Assembly (NCBI RefSeq): GCF_024159265.1
Contig: NZ_JAMYWY010000001.1
Span: 5,146,001-5,210,000 of the forward strand
Source of the DNA: Paenibacillus sp. 1781tsa1
GTDB taxonomy: Bacteria > Bacillota > Bacilli > Paenibacillales > Paenibacillaceae
Direction: 5' to 3'
Length of the DNA: 64,000 bases
Shown here one piece after another: positions 26,246 to 35,225 of the stretch (position 1 is its first letter; each line of letters opens with the position of its first letter). Under the pieces are notes generated by a model. It was not told the origin of the DNA and made no database searches. It saw only the letters and a list, made by a program, of their open reading frames with translations. The translations under genes and the position numbers were made by a program.

Positions 26246-27688
26246 TTGAATCTTGCAGAAGGCAGTAGAATCTCACGGTTGGTACACAATTTAAGCTTTA
26301 TTTATGGCAAAATGCTGCTTCATCCTTCCTACCGATATGTTTTGTTCATTCTTGGATTACCGATCAATCTGGTCGTGTTTCTAATATGGCGTTCACATCG
26401 AAAAAATGACGGTTGGGTAGTTGCCAGACAGGCGGCTGAGCAAGAACTGCTCGCTTCTTCCTACCGGAACAGTCTGAAGTTGGAAGTGGAAGAACAACTG
26501 CGCCGCAAACATCGTTTTTTCCAGCAGCAGGTGAGTGATGGAGAATTCAAACGTCAGACCGAGGAATGGGTGGAGGAAAGTGTTCAGACAGAGTTGAAGG
26601 AGCGGACATCCCGCATACTTCAGGAACAAGGAAATCAACGTCTTACAATGGCCGATACGTTCCACTCACTGATTGACAAACCATGGTTCTTGGCGATATC
26701 CATTATTCCAGGCTGTCTCATGTATAGCATCCTGTTTTTGTATGGTAATCCTTATCTAAAGTACATATTTGAAAGAATACTGATGACGGTATTTGTCATT
26801 CTGGGCGTAGCTACACTCGTATTTACAATTTTGTATCTGTCTCCGTTCAACCCGGCAGCTAACATTCTGGGAGAGACAGCAACGCAGGAACAGATTGCCG
26901 CATTCAATCAGGTGTATGGCTTGGATCAGCCTTATCTTACACAGCTCTGGAACAATATCAAGGGCGTCGCCTTCTTCGATCTTGGCAAATCTTTTGCAGG
27001 AAATGAAGACGTAACAGCCACGATTGCAAGGAAGTTTCCCATTACCTTGACGCTTGCGGTCATTTCCCTGCTGTTAGCACTTGTCATTGCATTACCCATT
27101 GGCATTATCTCAGCAATTAAGCCTAATTCGTGGTTCGACTACACCTTCATGTTTATTGCTCTGATTGGATTATCGATCCCGAATTTCTGGCAAGGACTTA
27201 TTTTCATTCTGAACTTCTCGATCAAAATGCAGTGGCTTCCCGCCACCTTCAACCCGCAGAACTGGCTGTCGATCATTATGCCAACCATTGTGCTGGGTAC
27301 GGGACTCACGGCTGCGGTGGCTCGGATGACCCGTTCTTCCACACTGGAAGTCATTCATGAGGATTATGTGATGACCGCCCGTGCCAAGGGATTAAGTGAA
27401 CGCCAAGTCATGCTGAAACACGCAGTACGAAATGCATTGATCCCGATCGTAACGGTGGTTGGACTTCAATTCGGAGCCATGTTGGGCGGAGCAGCAGTAA
27501 CGGAGAAAGTGTTTAATATCAGCGGTCTCGGCAGTTACATTGTGGATAAACAATTCATCCCCGATATTCCGAGTATCATGGGCGGAGTAATCTACACAGC
27601 CATAACGATCTCCATTATTAATGTAGCGGTTGATCTGCTGTATGCTTTTATTGATCCAAGAGTGCGCTCCAAGATGAAACAATATTAA
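26246..27688 (+). CDS. ABC permease, DppB type, with ~170-residue N-terminal extension
   Basis: The last ~305 residues are a normal DppB-like permease (YIFERILMTVFVILGVATLV, LSPFNPAANILG, and the ATPase-contact loop DYVMTARAKGLSERQVMLKH). In front lies an extension not found in ordinary DppB: a hydrophobic segment (YVLFILGLPINLVVFLIW), ~85 charged residues likely to form a coiled coil (VEEQLRRKHRFFQQQVSDGE and onward), and a second hydrophobic segment (FLAISIIPGCLMYSILFL). The TTG at 26246 follows GGGAGG by ten bases; an ATG seven codons earlier lacks a site. It is followed 12 bases later by the DppC-like gene. Confidence 0.87.
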   Translation: MNLAEGSRISRLVHNLSFIYGKMLLHPSYRYVLFILGLPINLVVFLIWRSHRKNDGWVVARQAAEQELLASSYRNSLKLEVEEQLRRKHRFFQQQVSDGEFKRQTEEWVEESVQTELKERTSRILQEQGNQRLTMADTFHSLIDKPWFLAISIIPGCLMYSILFLYGNPYLKYIFERILMTVFVILGVATLVFTILYLSPFNPAANILGETATQEQIAAFNQVYGLDQPYLTQLWNNIKGVAFFDLGKSFAGNEDVTATIARKFPITLTLAVISLLLALVIALPIGIISAIKPNSWFDYTFMFIALIGLSIPNFWQGLIFILNFSIKMQWLPATFNPQNWLSIIMPTIVLGTGLTAAVARMTRSSTLEVIHEDYVMTARAKGLSERQVMLKHAVRNALIPIVTVVGLQFGAMLGGAAVTEKVFNISGLGSYIVDKQFIPDIPSIMGGVIYTAITISIINVAVDLLYAFIDPRVRSKMKQY

Positions 27689-27700
27689 AGCAGGTGTACT

Positions 27701-29212
27701 ATGACAAACTCGTCTTTAACACAAGAAATGCGTTTTCGGCTTAAGTCTTCTCGAGAGTACAGTCAGGCCAGCTTTGCCTGGGTTACGTCCCTTCTCTTGA
27801 CTGCATTGTTGCTGTTCAACAGTTATGACTGGAGCGAGCGGACGTTCAAACCATTTCTGCTAACGATCCTTGGCATCTACTTATTCTTCACACTGGTCCA
27901 AAGTGTCATCACCATTCGGATTCGAAAAGACCTGATCCGTACCGGTACAGTCTCTGCTCTGACTCGCAGGTTAGCCTGGGTTCAGCTACTTGCTATCATT
28001 TCAGGCAATATATTTATCGTAACGGCAGCCTTTCATCTGATTCGAAAATCCAGGAACGTGGAGTATACCTTTGCGGTGTACATGCTGTTAACCCAGCTGT
28101 TCGTAATCGGTGTATCCGCGTTAAATATCTTCAAACCTTATGTGGCTGACAACTTTCTGCCATCCATGGCGGTGCTGATCTTTATTCTGGTCATCGACTT
28201 GGTCGTTCTGATTATCGTATCCCGATATAACGCGACCACTACCCTCCCTCGTTGGATGATCGGTGTCAGTGTGGTACTGATTCTGACCTCGATCACAGGT
28301 AATGTATTCGCACTATTGCTCGGCATTTCCATTATTGGACGCATTCGCAGACAGGGGAAACAAAAATCAAACTTCTGGAACGATCTGTGGGAGCGCCTTG
28401 CTCCGAATATGACTGCAATGTCCGGTTTGTTTTTTATCATTTTTCTGTTCTCGATATCGATCTGCAGCTTCTTTACCTTTGACTACAGCATGGCTGTGGA
28501 AAATAACTATTCGGCTCTGCTTCAATCCCCTTCCCTCGCGTATCCCTTGGGAACGGATGACTTCGGACGATGTTTATTTTCCCGGATTGTATTCGGTGCC
28601 CGGATCTCCTTGATCGTAGGCTGCATGTCGACAATCATTCCTGTATTGATTGGTGGAATCCTCGGAGCGCTCTCCGGCTTCTACGGCAGGCATACGGATA
28701 ACATCATCATGCGGCTGCTTGATATTCTCTATGCCATTCCGGGAATTCTGCTCGCCATTGCCATTATTGCAGCGTTCGGAGCGAATACGGTCAATCTCAT
28801 TCTGGCGCTGAGTCTGGGTTCCATCCCAACGTACGCCCGTACCATGAGAGCCAGTGTACTCTATGTATCTACTTTTGAATTTGTGGAAGCTGCACGTGCA
28901 CTGGGGTACAACAATCGTACGATTATTTTCAAACACATTATTCCCAACTCCCTTGCGCCCATGATCATCAAGTCTACACTCACGATTGGTGGAGCCGTTA
29001 TTGCTACCAGCAGTTTGAGTTATCTGGGACTCGGCGTGGAGCCGCATATTCCGGAATGGGGTAACATTCTGAAGCTGGGCAGTACATACCTGGAAACTCA
29101 CTCTTATCTGGCGATTTATCCAGGCTTGGCTATTATTCTGCTGGTTCTTTCTTTTAACTTTCTCGGTGATGGTCTGCGTGATGCGCTCGATCCCAAGCTG
29201 GAAAAGGCCTAA
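27701..29212 (+). CDS. ABC permease, DppC type, with six-helix N-terminal extension
   Basis: The C-terminal ~280 residues are a DppC-like permease, recognised by LGTDDFGRCLFSRIVFGARISL, the EAARALGYNNRTIIFKHIIP coupling helix and EWGNILKLGSTYL. Ahead of this are ~215 residues with about six membrane segments (for example LLLTALLLFNSY, FLLTILGIYLFFTLVQSV, LIFILVIDLVVLIIVS, VVLILTSITGNVFALLLG), where a normal DppC has a single short helix. Length 503 against ~300 for the family. The extension is not recognised. It is co-transcribed with the DppB-like gene and the binding protein gene. Confidence 0.87.
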   Translation: MTNSSLTQEMRFRLKSSREYSQASFAWVTSLLLTALLLFNSYDWSERTFKPFLLTILGIYLFFTLVQSVITIRIRKDLIRTGTVSALTRRLAWVQLLAIISGNIFIVTAAFHLIRKSRNVEYTFAVYMLLTQLFVIGVSALNIFKPYVADNFLPSMAVLIFILVIDLVVLIIVSRYNATTTLPRWMIGVSVVLILTSITGNVFALLLGISIIGRIRRQGKQKSNFWNDLWERLAPNMTAMSGLFFIIFLFSISICSFFTFDYSMAVENNYSALLQSPSLAYPLGTDDFGRCLFSRIVFGARISLIVGCMSTIIPVLIGGILGALSGFYGRHTDNIIMRLLDILYAIPGILLAIAIIAAFGANTVNLILALSLGSIPTYARTMRASVLYVSTFEFVEAARALGYNNRTIIFKHIIPNSLAPMIIKSTLTIGGAVIATSSLSYLGLGVEPHIPEWGNILKLGSTYLETHSYLAIYPGLAIILLVLSFNFLGDGLRDALDPKLEKA

Positions 29213-29285
29213 ACGATTCGTTGAAATGAATGATATAGAAAAATAAAATCACACATCACACATTCAAGATATGGAGGGTAATCCC

Positions 29286-31106
29286 ATGAAAAAACGTACA
29301 CTGATCTCATTGTTATTAATTCTCGTCATTGTGATTTCCGGCTGCAGTGTAAAAACGAAAACCGAATCACAGGCGGAGACCGCACCATCAGACACAACAG
29401 AAACTGCACAAAAACCGGCAGACATTGAGCTACTTGCCATGAGTTCTTCCGAAAATGACGTGAATATTATCCGCGACCAGCTGACCAAAAACGGCTTCAA
29501 TGTGAAGCTGAACCTGCAACCAGATTACGGCAGCTTCAAATCCCAGCAGGATGCAGGAAATTATGACATTGCCTTGTCCAGCTGGACAACGGTAACGGGA
29601 AATCCCGATTATGCCGTACGTTCTCTTTTCAAAACAGGTGGAGATTACAGTATCCTCGCAGATGGGGAGATTGATAAGCTCATCGATCAGGCAGCTACCC
29701 AAACACCAGACGAATACAAAGACACGTACAAACAATTGGAAGATCGCTTGGTAACGGATCAGGCTTATATCGCACCTCTGTATATTTCCCTGAAAAGTCA
29801 GGCTGTGAACAAAGACATTCTGAATGTCGAAACCGTCCGTCTCTCCAAATCCCGCGCGATGGCTTGGGAACCAATTGAGTTCAAGGACAGCTCCAAAAAT
29901 GCCAAAGATCCGTTGATTCTGACGCAAAGCGCATCCGTACTGACTTCCCTTGATCCAATCAAAGGAAACGACGGTTCCATCAACCAGTTGAACACCAATA
30001 TGTATGTACGTCTCGTTAACCTGACGGATGACGATCAGCTGACAGCAGAAGGATCACTGTCCCATAATTTCAGCATTGCTGAAGGTAATTCGGACTATTA
30101 CTTCATTCTCAGAGACGACATCAACTTTGCGAAGATTGATAACAAAAAAGCGGTAGATACAGGCGAACGTGTGGGTGCAGATGATGTCATCTTCTCCCTG
30201 GATCGTGCGAAAAACAAAGATTCCGTTCCAGATCACCGGACATACAGTCTGCATGAACACATCAAAGAAGCTGAAGTTGTAACGGATCTGAGTGCATTGC
30301 AATCCATTAAACAATCCAGTGGTAACGGCACAATCCTCGAAGCATTAGAACAAGGACTGGGCAGCAAAATTACAGAACTCGTAACTGACAAAACCAAAGC
30401 AGATAATAGTGCAGGTAAATATCAGGTCGTTAAACTGACAACAACGGAACCTTTCCCACAAGTACTGAACTACCTGGCTCACCAATCTGCCGGGATCGTG
30501 TCCAAAAAACAGGTGGAGAGCATCAACACTTATGATGTAGCTTCCTTTGACGTCAACAAAGATATTCCTTACGGTGATCAGAACACGGTGACTGAAGGCG
30601 CATCATACAATAACACGCTGTATACTAGCGGACCTTATATTTTATCTTATAAAAATGACTATGAAGCTGTATTCTTGCAAAATCCGGGATACCGCAAAGG
30701 CACTGAATATGCACCGAAAATTGCTCAGGTCAATGTCCGGTTCATCGCGGATGCAGACAGCGCCCTCTCTGCTCTTCGCAGCAGTGAAATTCATTTATAC
30801 TACGGTGTGCCTGAAACCAAGTATGACATCATCAAAAATGACAGCAAATTGCATCTGCAAAGCATTCCGAGCAACGCCGTTTCTTATCTCTTGTTCAACA
30901 CGGCCAACCGTGATGTGGCCAAGAATAGTGATTTGAGAAAAGCCGTACTGTACTCCATTAATCAGGATGAAATTTTGAGTTTCTACAAGAATAACAAACT
31001 CAAAGCATACTCCACAGTAAGCCCGCTCGTTCCGACCGGGAATGAATTGAAAGCTGATCCTGCAAAAGTAAAAGAATTCTTGAGCAACTATAACGCCTCC
31101 AAATAA
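29286..31106 (+). CDS. ABC substrate-binding lipoprotein, apparently circularly permuted SBP_bac_5
   Basis: A 606-residue lipoprotein (lipobox ISGC, Cys20; start 29286 after GGAGGG). After a linker, residues ~46-197 carry what is normally the C-terminal part of OppA/DppA-type proteins: IRDQLTKNGFNVKLNLQPD, YDIALSSWTT, EIDKLIDQAATQTPDEYKDT, QAYIAPLYISLKSQAVN. Residues ~207-606 then carry the normal N-terminal part: LTQSASVLTSLDPIKGNDGS, FILRDDINF, RVGADDVIFSLDRAK, LYTSGPYILSYKNDY, and finally SDLRKAVLYSINQDEILSFY with a closing AKVKEFLSNYN that usually precedes the segment found here at the front. Both parts are in one intact frame. Likely ligand: peptide or similar, unproven. It belongs to the preceding two permeases. 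Confidence 0.85.
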   Translation: MKKRTLISLLLILVIVISGCSVKTKTESQAETAPSDTTETAQKPADIELLAMSSSENDVNIIRDQLTKNGFNVKLNLQPDYGSFKSQQDAGNYDIALSSWTTVTGNPDYAVRSLFKTGGDYSILADGEIDKLIDQAATQTPDEYKDTYKQLEDRLVTDQAYIAPLYISLKSQAVNKDILNVETVRLSKSRAMAWEPIEFKDSSKNAKDPLILTQSASVLTSLDPIKGNDGSINQLNTNMYVRLVNLTDDDQLTAEGSLSHNFSIAEGNSDYYFILRDDINFAKIDNKKAVDTGERVGADDVIFSLDRAKNKDSVPDHRTYSLHEHIKEAEVVTDLSALQSIKQSSGNGTILEALEQGLGSKITELVTDKTKADNSAGKYQVVKLTTTEPFPQVLNYLAHQSAGIVSKKQVESINTYDVASFDVNKDIPYGDQNTVTEGASYNNTLYTSGPYILSYKNDYEAVFLQNPGYRKGTEYAPKIAQVNVRFIADADSALSALRSSEIHLYYGVPETKYDIIKNDSKLHLQSIPSNAVSYLLFNTANRDVAKNSDLRKAVLYSINQDEILSFYKNNKLKAYSTVSPLVPTGNELKADPAKVKEFLSNYNASK

Positions 31107-31115
31107 ACGTATACC

Positions 31116-31163
31116 AAAAAGGCTGTCACTGGATCATCTACCGATCCTGGTGACAGCCTTTTT
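31116..31163. terminator. Bidirectional terminator after the ABC operon
   Basis: AAAAAGGCTGTCAC/GTGACAGCCTTTTT stem with inner GGATC/GATCC helix; it overlaps the stop region of the convergent acetyltransferase gene. Confidence 0.92.
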
Positions 31164-31803
31164 ATTCTTCCAGCACACGGCAATCTGCCAGAACATCGGG
31201 GTAATTTCGCATGCTGTCCGCTTCTGTGATTTTGCGAATAACTCTGCACGGTACGCCTGCTGCAAATGAATGCGGTGGAATATCACGAGTCACGACACTC
31301 CCTGCTCCAATGACACATCCATCTCCAATGGTTACGCCTCCGCACACCGTGACGTTCGCCGAGATCCATACATCGTTTCCAATCGTGACAGGTTTGGCAT
31401 AACATAGCGACTTCACATCACCGTTCTGATCCACCATCTGTCTCCGCTCACGGGCAATCATGGGGTGAACAGGAGTGACAATCGTAACGTTGGGTCCAAA
31501 ACTGGTATAGTCCCCAATCGTCACTTGCGCATCGTCTTGTATCGTCAGATTGTAATTACCGAAGAAGTGATCGCCTATCCGGGTATGCACACCATAATGA
31601 AAGAAGATGGGGCCTTGCAGGAATCCACCTTCACCGATCTGCCCCAGCAGCTGTTGCAATATCTGATCCCTTTCCTCCGTCTGTTCCTCAAAGGTCTGAC
31701 TGTAACGCTGACTGAGATTATGGGCCCGCCTTTTGATGGTCTTTAATTCCGAATCACTTGGACTAAACAATATGCCCTTCATGATTCTCTCTTCTTCACG
31801 CAT
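31162..31803 (-). CDS. Sugar O-acetyltransferase, left-handed beta-helix (LacA/NodL type)
   Basis: A 213-residue acetyl-CoA-dependent transferase of the maltose/galactoside acetyltransferase group. It has the N-terminal helical MAC-like region and hexapeptide repeats: TIGDYTSFGPNVTIVTPVHP (with the catalytic His), VTIGNDVWISANVTVCGG and VTIGDGCVIGAGSVVTRDIP, ending FAAGVPCRVIRKI. AGGAGG lies seven bases before the chosen ATG; another ATG sits three bases up. It follows the ROK-like gene by ~60 bases and may be in its operon. Acceptor sugar unknown. Confidence 0.9.
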   Translation of the reverse strand: MREEERIMKGILFSPSDSELKTIKRRAHNLSQRYSQTFEEQTEERDQILQQLLGQIGEGGFLQGPIFFHYGVHTRIGDHFFGNYNLTIQDDAQVTIGDYTSFGPNVTIVTPVHPMIARERRQMVDQNGDVKSLCYAKPVTIGNDVWISANVTVCGGVTIGDGCVIGAGSVVTRDIPPHSFAAGVPCRVIRKITEADSMRNYPDVLADCRVLEE

Positions 31804-31865
31804 CATGAATCCTCCTCAACACGAGTTAGCTTATCAAATAAAAGCCACAGACATGGCCTGTGAGG

Positions 31866-32873
31866 TTATACAGCTTCTGATAGAATGCTTGATTTCAACG
31901 CCTGAAGAACCATTCCCCTTAACCCAGCATCAAAATCATGTTGAAACGAGTCCTGATGTACGATCTCGGGCAATGACGGCATGGGATGCTGCTCCAAGTA
32001 CTGTTTCCACGCCAAGTCCAGTTCTTCTCTCTCCACACGTTCCTGATAAATGACAATCTGGTGCGGGGCAAAGACGGCATTGATCGTTTGCAGAATATGA
32101 CATACCTGCACTACAAAGTCGTCTTTGCTCATGTCACGTTTCCAATCTGGTGAATAAGGAAGATACTTAACCTCACCAAACATCCCGTTTTTCCCGCGGA
32201 TCATCTGTCCATTCAACATCATGCCCATACCCGGCGGGTATCGGTTCGGAAAATAAATTCCTGCTACACTCTGTTCCTTCAGATCAGCATGTTGTGCACA
32301 GTACCCGCTAATCGCTGCATTCACATCATTCTCCACGAGAACTTTCAGCTGGAACTTGCTCTCGATCTCCCGTATCAGATGGGAATGGATAAGCTCTTCA
32401 TGACTGCTCACCGTGATGTCCCCGTCCACGGCTTGTCCTGGAATTCCGATGCCAATCATATCAATGGAGGGGTACTCCGCAACGAAACGTGCAATAAGTT
32501 GCAGCACATGTTGTTTATCAAAAGCAGGCAGGATGCTCTCTTCCTTCAACACAACCTTATTCTCCAGATTCATGACCGTTGCCGAAATCAACTCCTGGCC
32601 TTTCATCTCTTTGATGTAAAGAACCAAAGCAAGCTTGAAATTATAATTATATCGATATGCCTGAGCAGGACGACCGCCATTCGAGGGAACCACTTTATCC
32701 TGGAACAACTCTCCGCCATCACATAATTCCTGGATCAACGCATTGATGGTAACCACACTAAGATTAGTTAATTTAGCTAATTGCGGTTTGGTTGCCGTCT
32801 CGATCTGCTGCATGACTTCACGCACATTATTCAAATTGATGTATTTCATCATTGTAGCATTGGCTTTTTTCAT
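31866..32873 (-). CDS. ROK-family protein with N-terminal winged helix
   Basis: About 335 residues. The N-terminus is a winged helix-turn-helix (NNVREVMQQIETATKPQLAK, LTNLSVVTINALIQELCDGG), as in NagC/XylR-type ROK repressors. The ROK part shows IGIGIPGQAVDGDITVSSHE and VLVENDVNAAISGYCAQH, but the canonical zinc Cys-rich motif of ROK proteins is absent, so it may be a divergent sugar-responsive regulator. The start at 32873 follows GAGAGGG closely; an alternative lies eight codons later. Inducer unknown; the acetyltransferase gene is directly downstream. Confidence 0.8.
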   Translation of the reverse strand: MKKANATMMKYINLNNVREVMQQIETATKPQLAKLTNLSVVTINALIQELCDGGELFQDKVVPSNGGRPAQAYRYNYNFKLALVLYIKEMKGQELISATVMNLENKVVLKEESILPAFDKQHVLQLIARFVAEYPSIDMIGIGIPGQAVDGDITVSSHEELIHSHLIREIESKFQLKVLVENDVNAAISGYCAQHADLKEQSVAGIYFPNRYPPGMGMMLNGQMIRGKNGMFGEVKYLPYSPDWKRDMSKDDFVVQVCHILQTINAVFAPHQIVIYQERVEREELDLAWKQYLEQHPMPSLPEIVHQDSFQHDFDAGLRGMVLQALKSSILSEAV

Positions 32874-33021
32874 AACCCTCTCGTTTCCACTCTGGTTCAA
32901 TGGAGCCAAAGCAATGGTATGGATGTCATTTCACTCCATATCATAGCACAACATAATACCTTACTCGAACACATGAGTTCCATCGTGCCGGGACGGATCG
33001 AAATCAGAAGAGCAGCTCTGT

Positions 33022-33138
33022 TCACTCAAACAAATCATCCATCGATTTCACAGGCTTCACTTCAATTGGCTGTTTTGACAAGGCCATATTTGCATAGGTA
33101 CCAGCCCAAATTATAATTGCCATAATAACGTATACCAT
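33022..33138 (-). CDS. Small membrane protein, 38 residues
   Basis: A short ORF below usual length cut-offs. GGGAGG stands nine bases before the ATG at 33138. The product starts MVYVIMAIIIWAGTYANMAL, a single membrane helix, and ends with a charged tail KPVKSMDDLFE. The layout (one helix plus acidic tail, perfect ribosome site) argues for a real gene. It lies upstream of the ROK-like gene in the same direction. Function unknown. Confidence 0.65.
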   Translation of the reverse strand: MVYVIMAIIIWAGTYANMALSKQPIEVKPVKSMDDLFE

Positions 33139-33305
33139 CCATGCACACCTCCCTGTTTCCTGCAAATTATGACTTTGCGATACTCATACATATGCTTATT
33201 CCTTATTAATAAATACACTTTATAAAGTTTATTACGTAAGTATGCAAGGATATCAGTTCTTTGTCAACTACAACAACACGTTTCCGCTCAATGCCCATAA
33301 CAAAT

Positions 33306-33344
33306 AGCCGCCGAAAGAATCATTCAACGATTCTTTCGGCAGCT
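33306..33344 (-). terminator. Probable terminator after small integral membrane gene
   Basis: Perfect 12-base stem GCCGAAAGAATC/GATTCTTTCGGC; minus-strand downstream is only moderately T-rich (TATTTGTTATG). Confidence 0.55.
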
Positions 33345-33366
33345 GTTTGTTCCATATACAAGTAGT

Positions 33367-33822
33367 TTATTTCGAATATGTTCGCTGTACAGCAGGCAAT
33401 AAAGTCACAACTTGAATACCCACTCCCCATGCAAAATAGACCAAGTGAATGATAGAGACATCCTGAATCCAATACACCTGCGCCATAATCCAGATGATGA
33501 GGGCAAACCCCGTGTACAAGGAAAAAGTCCAAGCCCAGTAGCGGTCAGGATAGAGATTCAACCTCTCACCCGGCGCCCAAGGTGTATAGCGGATGAGTGC
33601 AATAGCAATCATTATAGGCATCACACCAAGAACCAGCAATAGGATGATTCCCGGAAACAAAAAACTGGAAAACGGAGAATTCAGCAACAAAGATTCAGGC
33701 AAATTCACCATATTTCCAGTTGGGTCGATGATTAAAATGCTTCCTCCAACGATCGCCCCAATTCCCAGAATTCCATGCATCAAAATGAGTAACCACGATC
33801 TGCCTTCACTCTGCTTCATCAT
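33367..33822 (-). CDS. Small integral membrane protein, unknown function
   Basis: A 151-residue protein with four likely membrane segments: LILMHGILGIGAIVGGSILI, FLFPGIILLLVLGVMPIMIA, YWAWTFSLYTGFALIIWIMA and SIIHLVYFAWGVGIQVVTLL. No family is recognised. It is alone between the small ORF at 33022 and the rightward gene at 34039, with a hairpin after it. Confidence 0.7.
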   Translation of the reverse strand: MMKQSEGRSWLLILMHGILGIGAIVGGSILIIDPTGNMVNLPESLLLNSPFSSFLFPGIILLLVLGVMPIMIAIALIRYTPWAPGERLNLYPDRYWAWTFSLYTGFALIIWIMAQVYWIQDVSIIHLVYFAWGVGIQVVTLLPAVQRTYSK

Positions 33823-34038
33823 GAATTTCTCCTTTCTTCCTCTCGTTTCTCAACCTCATACAGTCATTCATAGAAGGATGATGATCAAACCCTCTAGTAC
33901 CATTCTCACACATGCCGTGCATTGTTCCTGTGCTTCTTTTCACTATATTGGTCTCGAAAATCACTCATAATGGTAAAACTTGATAAAAGAACGTACGTTC
34001 GGTATAATGGAGTTATCCTGAATAAGCGAGAGGCAGAT

Positions 34039-34239
34039 ATGGACGACAAATTTATTAAAGAATTACGCGAGATTAGTCGGGATGACAGACGAAGATCGGA
34101 ATTTATGATTCAAGGTTTGAAGGAGACACTTCAAGAACGCAAAGAAGAAGGTGTACTCAAACGCTGGATACGGCGTAAGAAAACGGAGAAGAAAATCTCT
34201 CAAAGATTTAATCAAGATCCTCACTCGGATCAAAAGTAA
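34039..34239 (+). CDS. Small basic protein, unknown
   Basis: A 66-residue highly charged protein beginning MDDKFIKELREISRDDRRRS and ending with a lysine/arginine-rich helix (LKRWIRRKKTEKKISQRF). GAGAGG precedes the ATG; the frame is open 39 codons further up but without a ribosome site. Likely soluble and nucleic-acid or membrane-surface binding by charge alone; no family recognised. Confidence 0.55.
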   Translation: MDDKFIKELREISRDDRRRSEFMIQGLKETLQERKEEGVLKRWIRRKKTEKKISQRFNQDPHSDQK

Positions 34240-34243
34240 CAAC

Positions 34244-34270
34244 ATAAAAAAGGAGGCGTATTACGCCTCC
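34244..34270 (-). terminator. Terminator after cyclase-family gene
   Basis: GGAGGCGTA/TTACGCCTCC hairpin; minus strand continues with six T. It is ~120 bases past the cyclase stop. Confidence 0.75.
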
Positions 34271-34392
34271 CATGCTACTTACATATGTGGATCAGTTAAT
34301 CTAGTTAGTACCTGATTGATCTATTAGTGCGCGTTCAAAACGGTCGGTTTTCAATACCAAGAAGATGGAATGATGCTTGGATCTACCCCGTT

Positions 34393-35130
34393 TCACGGCA
34401 GAATGGCAAAGGATCGAACCGGGAAGCCGGAGGCTTTCTCCGCCTTGGGTACAATATTGAAGATGACCGCGCCTTTAGCTGGCACCTGATCCAGATTCGT
34501 TAACAGCTCAACCTGGTATGTATCCTGAGCAAGCACATAATATTCTGCCAGGAGTGCCCCATTCTTCTGATAATCTACGGCTGAATCTGTGTCAAAGGTT
34601 TCGTGCCCAATAGCCTTTATTTTTCGTTCCTCAAATAAGAACATAAGTGCACTCACCGACCATCCAGGTGCATGACTGTTGCCCTCATCATCCTTGTTAT
34701 CAAATGCTTCATGACTCGGCCAACGTTTGCTCCAATCCGTACGTAAAGCTACGAAGCTTCCTGCTTCAATCATGCCATGTTCTCTTTCAAATTCATGAAT
34801 ATGCTCTACATCCAGTGTAAAATCTGGGTTATTCGCCACTTCGGCTGACTGGTCAATGACGATAAGCGGGAGCACAAGTTCCTTCAAACCTAGTTCATCC
34901 AGATACCGGGTATCCCGAACAAAGTGAATCGGCGCATCAAGATGTGTACCGTATTGACCGGGGAACTTGAAGCTCTGAGCAAAGAAACCTTGATCGTGAT
35001 TAAACAGCGTATCAAATTGGGCTTCTTCAAAAGCTGAGAAATGTGGAGATTCCGGTCCAAATGTATGGGTCAGATCCACCCACTTCTTTTCTTTTAACAA
35101 TTGAATAGCTTGAATGAGTTCGTTGGACAT
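34393..35130 (-). CDS. Cyclase / kynurenine formamidase-like metal hydrolase
   Basis: A 245-residue protein of the cyclase family (Pfam Cyclase, KynB-like). Metal ligands are visible in WVDLTHTFGPESPHF and in the hallmark YGTHLDAPIHF (HxGTHxD-type motif), with a later IGHETFDTD. The start at 35130 (MSNELIQAIQLL) follows GAGGTGAT. It is divergent from the WYL-type regulator 95 bases away, which could control it. The substrate is not determined: formylkynurenine, isatin-like and other small amide or lactone substrates occur in this family. Confidence 0.87.
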   Translation of the reverse strand: MSNELIQAIQLLKEKKWVDLTHTFGPESPHFSAFEEAQFDTLFNHDQGFFAQSFKFPGQYGTHLDAPIHFVRDTRYLDELGLKELVLPLIVIDQSAEVANNPDFTLDVEHIHEFEREHGMIEAGSFVALRTDWSKRWPSHEAFDNKDDEGNSHAPGWSVSALMFLFEERKIKAIGHETFDTDSAVDYQKNGALLAEYYVLAQDTYQVELLTNLDQVPAKGAVIFNIVPKAEKASGFPVRSFAILP

Positions 35131-35225
35131 CCATATCACCTCATGCACAGAATGGAATAAATTTCTCCTATTATATCCTATTGCACCAGAAAATAAATGA
35201 TAGATTAATCTCTGAGGTGAAATTA

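Noticed and set aside
29271..31106. Explanation of the permuted binding protein as a frameshift or assembly chimera of two genes
   Set aside because: One uninterrupted frame with a single signal peptide at the front, no internal lipobox or start signal, and uniform composition; a chimera would also have to fit exactly at a domain hinge. It still deserves confirmation with raw reads.
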